Assembly: GCF_003333325.1 (NCBI RefSeq)
Contig: NZ_QOLC01000068.1
Coordinates: 1 to 22,519, forward strand
Reading direction: 5' to 3'
Source: Candidatus Ulvibacter alkanivorans
GTDB lineage: Bacteria > Bacteroidota > Bacteroidia > Flavobacteriales > Flavobacteriaceae
DNA length: 22,519 nucleotides
Position numbers and translations under genes: made by a program
Shown: piece by piece, positions 8,976-18,000 of the stretch
How positions within the stretch are numbered: the stretch's first letter is position 1
Layout: each line of letters starts with the position of its first letter
The notes under the pieces: generated by a model
The model's database searches: none
Told to the model about the DNA's origin: nothing
The model's input: only the letters and a program-made list of their open reading frames with translations

Positions 8976-9767
8976 TTAGGTTGTGACCAAAAAATACGGA
9001 TTCAAGAGGTTTTCTTTATTGTATCGTAACGGTCTTCCTGTCGTATTATCGATTACCTGCACACCGGCAGCTTGGCAAATGGCCTGTCCCGCCGCAGTAT
9101 CCCACTCCATGGTAGGGGCATAACGCGGATATAAATGTGCTTCGCCTTCAGCAACTAGACAAAATTTTAACGAACTTCCCTTAGACACAATTTCAACCTT
9201 GCCTTCTTTTTCCTTTTCTGAAATAAATTGTTTAGTATCCTCGTTCAAGTGAGATCTGCTTCCAACGATCTTTGTTAGGTCGTTATTCTCGTGTGCCGGA
9301 TTAATTGCTTCCGCTTGTTGTATAATTTCTTCTACAGACAGATCCGGATTCTCTAGCGTTATCTTAAATGCGGCACTACCCTCTTCCGAAGTAAAATACA
9401 AGGTGTTCGATACTGGTACATAAATAACGCCCAATTCGGGGTTTCCATCTTTTACCAACGCTATATTTACAGTAAACTCACCATTGCGTTTTATGAATTC
9501 TTTGGTTCCGTCTAATGGGTCCACGATCCAGCATTCACTCCACGTTTTGCGTTCTGCATAGTCAGTTTGTTTGTTCTCTTCACTAATAATAGGGATCGAC
9601 GTTGGTCGCAAATAACTGTTAATAACTGCATTGGCGTTCTTATCGGCGGTGGTCAATGGCGAATCGTCACCTTTGTGTTCAACATCAAAATCGGTGGCAT
9701 ATACCTCTAGTATGGCCTTCCCGGCTTCAATAGCGGCACGGATCGCAATATGTAGGTTTTTGTTCAT
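8976..9767 (-). CDS. cysQ: 3'(2'),5'-bisphosphate nucleotidase
   Basis: A 263-aa inositol-monophosphatase-fold enzyme that hydrolyses PAP (and PAPS) to AMP (APS), removing the inhibitory by-product of sulfotransferases. Metal-binding motifs are ISEEN at 61-65, DPLDGTKEFIKRNGEFTVNIAL starting at Asp83 and EWDTAAG at 221-227. The frame is open upstream to an ATG at 9830, but the start at 9767 is preferred: conserved family sequence begins there (NLHIAIRAAIEAGKAIL), and a promoter -7 box lies at 9794-9801, inside the longer frame. It is the first gene of the sulfation/polysaccharide operon and is divergent from dps. Confidence 0.95.
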   Translation of the reverse strand: MNKNLHIAIRAAIEAGKAILEVYATDFDVEHKGDDSPLTTADKNANAVINSYLRPTSIPIISEENKQTDYAERKTWSECWIVDPLDGTKEFIKRNGEFTVNIALVKDGNPELGVIYVPVSNTLYFTSEEGSAAFKITLENPDLSVEEIIQQAEAINPAHENNDLTKIVGSRSHLNEDTKQFISEKEKEGKVEIVSKGSSLKFCLVAEGEAHLYPRYAPTMEWDTAAGQAICQAAGVQVIDNTTGRPLRYNKENLLNPYFLVTT

Positions 9768-9793
9768 TATAATGGCGCAATTTTTAAAGTGTG

Positions 9794-9801
9794 CAAAGCT
9801 A
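9794..9801 (-). promoter_or_regulatory. Putative Bacteroidota promoter of the cysQ operon (-7 box)
   Basis: On the minus strand this reads TAGCTTTG, a full match to the TAnnTTTG -7 consensus used by the main sigma factor of Bacteroidota. The cysQ ATG lies about 26 bases downstream, giving a short leader. No clear TTG -33 element is found at 19-21 bases upstream, so the call rests on the -7 box and position. Confidence 0.5.
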
Positions 9802-9899
9802 CAACAATTTAGTGTAAACCTCTTTACCATATCAAGGCTTCTTCCTTTCTTAAAATAGGCTTAAACTGCGTTAAAAAAAGACTAAACAGATCGCTAAAA

Positions 9900-9930
9900 T
9901 TGGATTGAAGTTCACTTGCTTGTACCTTTA
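9900..9930 (+). promoter_or_regulatory. Putative Bacteroidota promoter of dps
   Basis: A TTG at 9900-9902 is followed after 20 bases by TACCTTTA at 9923-9930, which fits the -33 TTG / -7 TAnnTTTR arrangement of Bacteroidota promoters. The dps ATG is 20 bases further on, with an A-rich leader (AATCAACAAA) and no strong Shine-Dalgarno site, as is usual in this phylum. Confidence 0.5.
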
Positions 9931-9950
9931 TACAAACAATAATCAACAAA

Positions 9951-10442
9951 ATGAATTACTTGAACTTAGACAAGAAAAAAACAGCAGCAACCGCCAAAGA
10001 GCTCAACACCTTATTGAGCGATTACCATGTTTACTATCAAAAACTACGAAATTTCCATTGGAACATCGTTGGAAAGAACTTCTTCGATCTTCATATTAAG
10101 TTCGAAGAAATGTACGATGATGCAAAACTCAAGATAGATGAGATCGCAGAGCGTATCTTAACGCTGCGATTCCAGCCGGTAAGTAATCTTTCAGACTATT
10201 TACAACAATCGAATATCGATGAGGCGTCTTCAGACATTAAAGACACCGAAATGGTTTCAGAATTATTAAAAGACCACGGTACCATCTTAAAACAAATGCG
10301 TAGCGTAATCGAAAAGGCAGATAAGGCCGGTGATGAAGGAACAATAGACCTAATTGGCGGTTATATAGCAGATATTGAAAAAGTAAGTTGGATGCTAGAC
10401 GCCTGGACCATGAAAGCAGGAAGTTCACATCCAGAAGCTTAA
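9951..10442 (+). CDS. dps: Dps-family ferritin-like DNA-protection protein
   Basis: A 163-aa four-helix-bundle protein of the Dps family, which forms dodecamers that oxidise and store iron with peroxide and protect DNA. The ferroxidase ligands line up with the family: His36 in NFHW, His48, Glu52 (often Asp), Asp63 and Glu67 in KIDEIAERI. The DxWxxxxW-type C-terminal part is represented by WMLDAW near residue 150. A lysine-rich N-terminal stretch (KKK at 8-10) could aid DNA binding, but there is no long tail. It has its own promoter and is followed by a hairpin with a T-tract, so it is probably a single-gene unit. It has no obvious link to the sulfation genes beyond sharing the divergent promoter region. 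Confidence 0.94.
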   Translation: MNYLNLDKKKTAATAKELNTLLSDYHVYYQKLRNFHWNIVGKNFFDLHIKFEEMYDDAKLKIDEIAERILTLRFQPVSNLSDYLQQSNIDEASSDIKDTEMVSELLKDHGTILKQMRSVIEKADKAGDEGTIDLIGGYIADIEKVSWMLDAWTMKAGSSHPEA

Positions 10443-10456
10443 TTTATAAATTTACT

Positions 10457-10521
10457 AAGACGTGCTTTCTAAATCGTGTAACTTAGATGTCGAGTTGCTC
10501 GTTTGGTAAGCACGTTTTTTT
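10457..10521 (+). terminator. Probable dps terminator with branched (three-way) stem, abutting the next ATG
   Basis: Bases 10457-10467 pair with 10508-10518 over 11 positions (one G-U), including the perfect ACGTGCTT/AAGCACGT core, and the 3' side runs into seven T at 10515-10521. The 40-base loop can form two inner hairpins: TCTAA/TTAGA at 10468-10487 and CGAG/CTCG at 10491-10501. The T-tract ends right before the ATG at 10522. It is most simply the dps terminator; a structured leader of the next gene is the alternative. Confidence 0.5.
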
Positions 10522-11394
10522 ATGAAGTTTACATTCCTCATAGCATATTGCCTCTTCTTCCTTTCCGGTTGTCAAACCGATCATGGAAAATTAAGAGTAC
10601 TCGCCTCTTTACCAAACCACCTACATGAAATAAGCGGTATCGAAAACGTTTCGGGATCTTCCTTGATCTGGATGGTCAATGATTCAGGAAACGATGCTAG
10701 TGTCTATGCGTATAATGTGGTGACAAATCGTATCGAAAAGGAACTTTCACTAACCAATGCCGAAAATAATGACTGGGAGGACCTCGCATCGGATGCCGCA
10801 GGGAATCTCTATGTTGGTGACTTCGGAAACAACCGTAATAACCGCAAGGATCTCGCTATCTACAAAATTCCGAAGCTAAACACCATAAGCACAAACGAAA
10901 CCGAGGCGATCAAAACCACCTTTTATTTAGAAGACCAAAAGGAGTTTCCTCCGAAGCGGAAACAACGGAATTTCGATATTGAAGCCTTTCTTGTTCACGA
11001 TGGAAATTTTTATCTTTTTACCCGAAACAGAAGTTCAAAATTCGACGGAACGGTAAAAGTGTATCGGCTACCGGTAGCTCCCGGAGATCACCAAGCCACC
11101 TTAATTTCAAGTTTTAAAAGCTGTGCTAATAAATCCGGTTGCCAAATCACCTCAGCAAGTCTGCATCACACTTCAAACGCTGCTGTATTACTAAGCTATG
11201 ACAAGGTTTGGTTGATCGAAGATTTTTCCGAAGAAAAACTGAAGAATGCACAATTTTATGAAATAACACTTGGGCATCGATCGCAAAAAGAAAGTGTCAC
11301 CTTCAAGAACGACAGTACCTTGTTACTTGCCGACGAATTGGTCGGATTTCGAGGTGGAAATATATATCAACTTCCCCTTAATAAGAAAAACTAA
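10522..11394 (+). CDS. Lipoprotein with beta-propeller-like sequence, function unknown
   Basis: A 290-aa protein with a lipoprotein signal peptide (hydrophobic residues 4-14, lipobox LSGC with Cys17), so it should be anchored in the outer or inner membrane facing the periplasm or exterior. The mature part has repeated strand-like patterns such as LIWMVNDSGNDASVYAYN, DWEDLASDAAGNLYVGDFGN and FYLFTRNRSS, suggesting a five- or six-bladed propeller similar to SdiA-regulated or esterase-like phytase families. The acidic/amide motifs (NDSGND, DWEDLA, GDFGNNRNNR) could bind calcium. Cys201 and Cys207 may form a disulfide. The ATG follows the T-tract of the upstream hairpin directly. The 3' end overlaps the converging metallophosphoesterase gene by 17 bases. 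I do not recognise a specific function. Confidence 0.8.
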   Translation: MKFTFLIAYCLFFLSGCQTDHGKLRVLASLPNHLHEISGIENVSGSSLIWMVNDSGNDASVYAYNVVTNRIEKELSLTNAENNDWEDLASDAAGNLYVGDFGNNRNNRKDLAIYKIPKLNTISTNETEAIKTTFYLEDQKEFPPKRKQRNFDIEAFLVHDGNFYLFTRNRSSKFDGTVKVYRLPVAPGDHQATLISSFKSCANKSGCQITSASLHHTSNAAVLLSYDKVWLIEDFSEEKLKNAQFYEITLGHRSQKESVTFKNDSTLLLADELVGFRGGNIYQLPLNKKN

Positions 11395-14300
11395 ATCCGA
11401 ACTCCACCCGCGTTCCTTCTTCTCCGGTAAAGGCACTAAAGTTGCCCGATAGTGCATTGGTCCATTTTACTAAAAACCCACCTCCGTAAGCATCGTGCCA
11501 AACTTGACTGTCTTCAGAGTCTATCCAAACCCTTCCAATATCGTACCCGCCATAAACCGATATGGTTAACGGAAATAAAAAGGTCTTTAAGGGCTGGAAT
11601 CCATAATTTAGGTCCACACTTCCCACCAAACTTTGCGTACCTGTGAATCGCTGATTTCGATAAGCACGAAGTCCGGTATCGGCACCCAATTGTGCAAACT
11701 GGTAGAACTTTGGGTCATCACCAAAAAGCAGTTTAGTGCTGGCCTTGGTCTTTAGCACCAATCGTTTATTGCTCAATAAAGCGTTGTGAAAGGTCAGGGT
11801 GCCATCTAAGACGCCGGTTAGGGTATTGCTGCCAAGATCGTCTATCGCGCTCGCATTGGTCTCAAAAAGCATTCCCTTGGCGGGAAATTCTTCATTGTCG
11901 TAGTTCTTATATCGAAAGGTAGCATTGGGGATGCCAAAATAAGAGCGTGAACCGAGGGTTGCAGGCAACACTTCGGAAATAAAATTAGAGCCGTTACTAA
12001 CTACCTCAACAGTGCGAATGTCGTATTTTAACTGAAAGAAGCTCCCATAATCCGATTCTCGTTCAAGACCAATTCCGCCGTTGTACTGACTCAAATTAAC
12101 TCGATTGTAATCTAATGAAAGTGACTCGTCGAGATTTAGCGTTTCGTTTCCGAAGCCAAAGAAATTCTCGGTATAATTCTTAGAAGTATACCTACTATCT
12201 ATAACAAAATTATAATCCCGCACAAAGGCCGCATATCCCTTCATTAAGCGAATGTCTAATCCCTGGGTCAAGAAATGGTAATTCACTTGAAAAGTGGTCA
12301 AACGCCCATACGGATTTTCTATAAATTGATTCACCGCCCTTGAAAATCCGGCCGACAAAGTAGTACCGTCATCAGGATTATAACCTACGTTAAACTGTAT
12401 ATTACTATTGGTGGTCTGTGTCTTTTTGTAGTTGTAAGAGTTCGCCTCATAGAAATTCGTAAACCGAAATTGTGCACCACCCTTGTTCTTGATTTCACTT
12501 TCCCTGTCCCTTCTATCGTAGATCTTTACTTTATTTCCTTCGGAAACATTGTAGGTATCTTTGTTCTGCCCGCCAATAATTCTAAGTAAAATTGCTTTTT
12601 TGGCATTACCTGTAATGCTAAAAACATCATCGTCATCCAAGCCATATAACCAAATTTCGTTCGTTTCTTCCCTGTGGTAGGTGCGATCGAATAACACTTC
12701 TCCTTTTTCACCATCTTTTATTCTGAAGGCTTTAATTCGGGTCGAACCGTCTGTAAAGCGTTCTATTTCAAAATAGTCATCTTTATCGGTTCCTGTTAAC
12801 ATTTGGAATTTTATAAACTCATCGTAATAGCGTTCTACAATAGCTACGAGATTCGCTTTACGTTGCATTAAGTTCGTCTTGATCTCGATGAGCGTACTGT
12901 CTTGCACTTCCGAAGGTAAGGCAGCAAACGATCTTTCTACCACGGTAGAATCGATGGTTTGTTGTAATTTCTTGGCCTCTTTAATCCATACCGAACGATC
13001 ACTGCGTTTAATTAAAGCACGATCCAATTTCGATCCCGCGGCATTGAACCATTTTACATCATGTATGTCGGGACCGTATATTCCAAACTGATTTGCGCTC
13101 CCCATGATGGACCGCAGCAGGTTTAGGAAGGTGCCGTCAAAATTTGCAAATACTTGGTCCCGGTCTCTTGGGATAGGAACAAAGACCTTACCGCCATCCT
13201 TCTCAAATTCGGCCCATCGCCACTGATCGCTATGCCGATCCCAATCCCCTATGAGCATATCGAAGATACGCGCACGAATATATGCCGCTTCGTCTAATAC
13301 ATACGCCTCGTCTTCTCGTAATTTCTGCAAAAGATCGTCGGTACTTTCTATATCGTCCGGATAACCAAAACTTTTTCGGTCTTCGTATTCTTCTGCTGGA
13401 CGTTCAACGATCATATAGAGTTGATTTCCGTACTCTTGGTTGTATTTCCCCAACGCATGTTGTTGTGGCACATAAAAGAGCTCGGGAGTGGTGTAATATA
13501 CTCCGGCAGCTTTAGCCATGGTAGGTATTGCGAAAGCTCCATACGGATGTGCAGCAGTATAAAAATCCATGATCAAATCCTCCGGAACTGTATTTCTAAA
13601 ATACTTTTCGGCATCTATACCTTTAAAGCCAGTAGTCTCGAGAAATTGAACGGCACTTTTCTTTAAAGCACGCATGTTGTATTCTTTTCCGTCTTTTGTA
13701 ACCAATCGCAATGATCGCGTTTGGTGTCCTCCGCCCGGGCGCACAACCTCTAACCCACCATATAGGGTGTCTAACAAAGCTACTTTAGCAGTTACTTTTT
13801 TTCCGTAGACTTCTCTATAATGATCTCCCCAAAACGATTTAAAAAAATCAGATTTCTGAACTTTCTCCAGATCATATACCGACGCTTGAACAGTGGGGGG
13901 AAAAGTCGTTGGCAGTGTATCTAAGACCGGAATAGGAGCCTTTTCTAATACTTGATTTCGAAACAACAGCTTACTCGCTCCATTACTATCCAATCCATAA
14001 AATGCGCTCCAAACACTGGTGTCTTTATGTACATCTAAGACCACGAACCCTTGACCGCCGTATGAAAAAAGCCCATTATCACTTATAGACACCGGCCTTG
14101 TATCTCCTGCGCTGCCGGAAATAATTTGTTTTACCGATCCTTTCTCAATATACTGTAGGTTTCGTTCATGCCCAGACACCAAGATTATGCGTTTGTCTGA
14201 ATTACTTTCTAATACGTTTAAAATATGGTCGCTTAGTTCTTTGTATCGCTTGTTATATCGATCTTGTACCGAGATTGCGCCTTGTGCTCTAATTTGGGTT

Positions 14301-15049
14301 ACTAGCGTCCCAATAAGAGGCAATGGAATATTACCCTGCAGTGGAAAGATATGGTCTCTAAACGAAAATCGGCCGCCATGCGAACCGTTAGTGAAGATGG
14401 GATGGTGCATAGCGAGTATAATGGTCTTATTGGCACTTTTTTTAAACTCCCCTCCTAATTCGTTCAGTAGTTTTTCGCGTGTTTTGATTTCACACTTGTC
14501 GTTCATCTCATGCAACCGGTCCCAATCATTGATATACCATTGACTATCTACTACGATAAGCTGTACGTCCTCACTAATATCAACAGACTCTATAGGGCAC
14601 CCATTATTGGGGGTCAACACTTCTTCCCTATTTAGTTTCGACTCGAGATAGTCTTCCATTACTTCCAAACCATCATTGGCGTCGTAGGCCCAATCGTAAT
14701 TTCCGGGAACAAAATATGCATTCGCTCCTGTTTCCTTTTCTACGGCAATTTGCCGGTCAAGGTCTTTCTTTATGCCTTTCTCGCTCTTTTCATTTACATT
14801 GTCTCCGATAAAAAGTATTGAAGTCGGTAGCGCAGTATCTAGTTTAATACTGTTTTTTACTTCTGAAAGTATCTTTTCACTATCACCATTGGCTGCTCCT
14901 CCTAAAATGTAAAAACGTTGATGTAACTCTGATTTTGAAGGATAATCCGCGACTGAAGCTTCCTCGTTGCGCATTATACCGTTAACAGCACATGAAGCCA
15001 AGATCGCAGTAAAACAAGAAAGAGTCAGTATTTTTTTTAGGTAGGTCAT
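11378..15049 (-). CDS. Lipoprotein with degenerate metallophosphoesterase domain, kinase-like middle domain and Omp85-type barrel (array copy 3)
   Basis: The ATG at 15049 gives 1,223 aa; a TTG three codons earlier (15058) is less likely. The signal peptide ends in LASC (Cys20). Residues ~45-350 are a metallophosphoesterase fold with lost ligands: GGAA replaces GDAG (Gly51), GDNVN lacks the Tyr (Asn86), GNYDW replaces GNHDW (Tyr118), HHP is kept at 215-217, and GHER replaces GHEH (Arg296). The middle domain has MRALKKSA near 459-466, GDWDRHSDQW at 601-610 and PIPRDRDQ at 625-632, as in secretory-kinase-like sites. RTX-like motifs follow at ~752-835. The C-terminal ~340 residues are an Omp85-like barrel with the loop-6 motif LRAYRNQRFTG, YDIGRVW, and a terminal aromatic residue. 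It is the last of three tandem paralogues, 17 bases after copy 2. Substrate unknown; an inactive phosphoesterase is likely. Confidence 0.85.
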   Translation of the reverse strand: MTYLKKILTLSCFTAILASCAVNGIMRNEEASVADYPSKSELHQRFYILGGAANGDSEKILSEVKNSIKLDTALPTSILFIGDNVNEKSEKGIKKDLDRQIAVEKETGANAYFVPGNYDWAYDANDGLEVMEDYLESKLNREEVLTPNNGCPIESVDISEDVQLIVVDSQWYINDWDRLHEMNDKCEIKTREKLLNELGGEFKKSANKTIILAMHHPIFTNGSHGGRFSFRDHIFPLQGNIPLPLIGTLVTQIRAQGAISVQDRYNKRYKELSDHILNVLESNSDKRIILVSGHERNLQYIEKGSVKQIISGSAGDTRPVSISDNGLFSYGGQGFVVLDVHKDTSVWSAFYGLDSNGASKLLFRNQVLEKAPIPVLDTLPTTFPPTVQASVYDLEKVQKSDFFKSFWGDHYREVYGKKVTAKVALLDTLYGGLEVVRPGGGHQTRSLRLVTKDGKEYNMRALKKSAVQFLETTGFKGIDAEKYFRNTVPEDLIMDFYTAAHPYGAFAIPTMAKAAGVYYTTPELFYVPQQHALGKYNQEYGNQLYMIVERPAEEYEDRKSFGYPDDIESTDDLLQKLREDEAYVLDEAAYIRARIFDMLIGDWDRHSDQWRWAEFEKDGGKVFVPIPRDRDQVFANFDGTFLNLLRSIMGSANQFGIYGPDIHDVKWFNAAGSKLDRALIKRSDRSVWIKEAKKLQQTIDSTVVERSFAALPSEVQDSTLIEIKTNLMQRKANLVAIVERYYDEFIKFQMLTGTDKDDYFEIERFTDGSTRIKAFRIKDGEKGEVLFDRTYHREETNEIWLYGLDDDDVFSITGNAKKAILLRIIGGQNKDTYNVSEGNKVKIYDRRDRESEIKNKGGAQFRFTNFYEANSYNYKKTQTTNSNIQFNVGYNPDDGTTLSAGFSRAVNQFIENPYGRLTTFQVNYHFLTQGLDIRLMKGYAAFVRDYNFVIDSRYTSKNYTENFFGFGNETLNLDESLSLDYNRVNLSQYNGGIGLERESDYGSFFQLKYDIRTVEVVSNGSNFISEVLPATLGSRSYFGIPNATFRYKNYDNEEFPAKGMLFETNASAIDDLGSNTLTGVLDGTLTFHNALLSNKRLVLKTKASTKLLFGDDPKFYQFAQLGADTGLRAYRNQRFTGTQSLVGSVDLNYGFQPLKTFLFPLTISVYGGYDIGRVWIDSEDSQVWHDAYGGGFLVKWTNALSGNFSAFTGEEGTRVEFGFSFSY

Positions 15050-15066
15050 AGATGGCAATTATTCGT

Positions 15067-18000
15067 TTAAAATGTAAATCCGACACCAAAGCTGTATCGA
15101 GTTCCTTCCGAAGATCGGAAGGCACTAAATGTGGCGCCCAGATCCCCCGAGCCATTGACCCAAAGGCCGCCCCCGTAAGAGTTATGCCATTTTTCAGAAA
15201 GACGTGAAGGTATCCAAACTCGACCTAGATCACCTCCCGCATATATTCCAATTTGTATGGGGATGAGTTCGATATTAAATTCGTTAAAACTATATCTAAT
15301 ATCGGCATTTCCTACTAAGGCCGACTTTCCGGTAAATCGTTCTTCTCTAAAACCTCTTAGTCCGGTCTCGCCTCCTAATTGTACTCCCTGATAAAATTCA
15401 AAACGGTTGCCAAAATTAAATTTCGCACGAACGTTGGTGCGCAGCACTAATTTATTGGTGGCATTCAACGCATTGTAAAATCCGAGTCGTGTACTAAGAA
15501 AGCCGAAATAGCGATCAAGATCTTGTAAGTTATCTTTGGCGCCAATGTTAAGATCGAAGAGCATTCCGCGAGTTGGATTTCGAGCATTGTCGAAACTGCG
15601 ATAGCTGTAAATAGCCTCTAAAGTTCCAAAATAATCGGTGTCTTCCGGTCGACTGGTATTGGTAGCGTTTACACGACCGGTAATAGGACTGTTAATGGTA
15701 ATAGCCTCTCCTTTTAGTTGTACCTTGAAAAAACTACCAAAGTTTGAATTACGCAACAATCCGAGAGCGGTAGAAATAGTTTGCAATTCTAATCTATTTG
15801 CTTCAAATCCAACGCCCGCCAAGTCTTGAAAGTTTTGTGTTTCGTTTCCGTAGCCAAAATAATTAACGGTGTAGTTCGGACTTGTAATTCGAGCCTCGAT
15901 ACTTAGGTTTAGGTCATCTTGAATATTTGCAAATTCACCATTGTATTCGATATCAAAACTTGAGGTATCGAAATAATAACCGGCATTTATCACATGTTGT
16001 TGAGAAAATGGATTCCGTTGAAAACCATTCAACTTATAAACGTATTGTAAGCCAGTACGAAACCCATCGTCCGGATTAAAACCAATGGCCGCTGCAATAT
16101 TGTTATCCTTGTCAATTTGTTTTCGAAAATCGTAGGTGTTCAAGGTATATACATCGGTAAATCGTAGGGTACCCCCTTGTTTTACTTCTACTTCGTTGGG
16201 TCTGCTTTCTTGGTCGTAAACTTTTACTCGTTTCCCCGAATGTATCCTATATAGGTCCTTTTCTTGTCCACCTATTAACCTGAGGAAAATAAGGTCATCG
16301 CTTTCCTCTCCGGAAACACTTATGATGTCTTTTCCGTCTAGACCATAGATCCACAATTCTCGCGTATCGCTGCTTTTATAAATTCGATCTATGGTTTGTT
16401 CTGCTTTCTTTCCGTCTTCGATCTTAAATACCGCTACTTGTGTTCTTCCTTCCGAAAGACGCGTAATTTCTATGATGTCATTATTATCGGTTGCGGTGAT
16501 GGTTTGTAGTGTGGATAAAAACGTATAATAGCGATCGGCTATATCGGTAAGGTTGTCTCTCCGTTTTTTAAGTCGTTCGATGATCTCTTCAAGGGAAGCA
16601 TCTCTAACCGCTTCAGGTATTTCGTTAAATGCTTCGGAAATGAGGGCATCACTAATTTGTTCCTGCAAAAATTTTGCTTGATACATCCATTGTTGTCTCC
16701 CGGACCGCTTCAACAAAGCACGATCTAGAATAATCCCTTCTTTATTGAACCAAGCAATGTCTGTTAATTTCTCATCGTACACATGCTTTTGGTTACTGCT
16801 TCCGAAGATAGAACGCGCCAAATCGACAATATTTCCTTCGAAGCTGGAGAATGCATCGTCTCTGTTCTTCGGAATAGGGACGTACACATTTAGGCTATCT
16901 AAGTTATAAAATTCGGCCCATCGCCAATGATCGGTCTCGCGATCCCAATCGCCAATGAGCATATCGAATAAACGGGATTTAATATAATTTCCTTCATCTA
17001 CAAAAATCTCTCCCTGTTGTCGTAGTTTTATTAAAATATCGTCTGTGGTTTCGATATCATCGGGATACTGAAACGTGCGTTCCCCTTCACTATCTTCATT
17101 AGGCTCGATGGAAACAAAATAGAGTTCGTCTCCATATTTCTCGTTATAAACGCCCAGCCGCTCTTGTTTAGGTATGTAAAACAGTCTTGGCCGTGTGTAA
17201 AAAATATTTACGGCATCGGCCATTTTAGGCACTGCCATGACCGCATACGGGTGGGATGCCGTATAAAAATTTACATCGAAGTTATCCGGTAAGGTAATGG
17301 TGGTTTCTTCGGTAGCCGACTCAGTTTCTTCTTTGGTATTCTTTACTTCTGCAATTTGTCGCGTGTATTGCAATGCATTCTTCCGAAGCGCGCGCATACG
17401 ATATTCATTGCCGTCTGCATCACGCAATCGCAAGGCCTTGTAATCATTGGCTCCATCCTCTTTTATAACTTCAACACCACCAAACAGAGAATCCAATCGC
17501 CCTACATTGGCCTTGATCCTTGTTGAATATGCATCTTTATACTTTGCTCCCCAAACAGTCCTAAAGAACACTGCCTCTCGTATACTATCTTGTGTATAGA
17601 TCGAAGTTTCAACTTCCTCGGGGAAAACGGTAGGTAAATTGCTTGTATCGTAGGTCTTTCTAGGAGGGAATAATTCCTTTTCGTAGAGCAGCACGGGATT
17701 GTAATTATCGTCACCACCGTAATAACGTACCCAAGAAGAGCCATCGGTAAATACGTCCATGACCGCAAACCCTTGTCCGCCGTAACTAAAGAGTCCGTCG
17801 TTCCCCAACGAAGAGAATGAACTTTTTGCACCGGAACCTGAAACGATTTGGGTTAGACCGTCTCTTTCGATATGTTGTAAAGTATGCTCATGTCCCGAAG
17901 CGAAAACGATCCTATCGTTATTTTTAGCAATGGTCCCCAAACGGATCATTAACTTATTGTAAAGCTCGTTGTACCTGTCTTGAACCGATACACCGCCTTG

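Noticed and set aside
9768..9830. N-terminal extension of cysQ to the ATG at 9830
   Set aside because: The extra 21 residues do not resemble the family, and the probable promoter -7 box at 9794-9801 would lie inside the gene.
15050..15058. TTG start of array copy 3 at 15058
   Set aside because: The ATG three codons later begins a normal lipoprotein signal peptide, so the TTG adds nothing needed.
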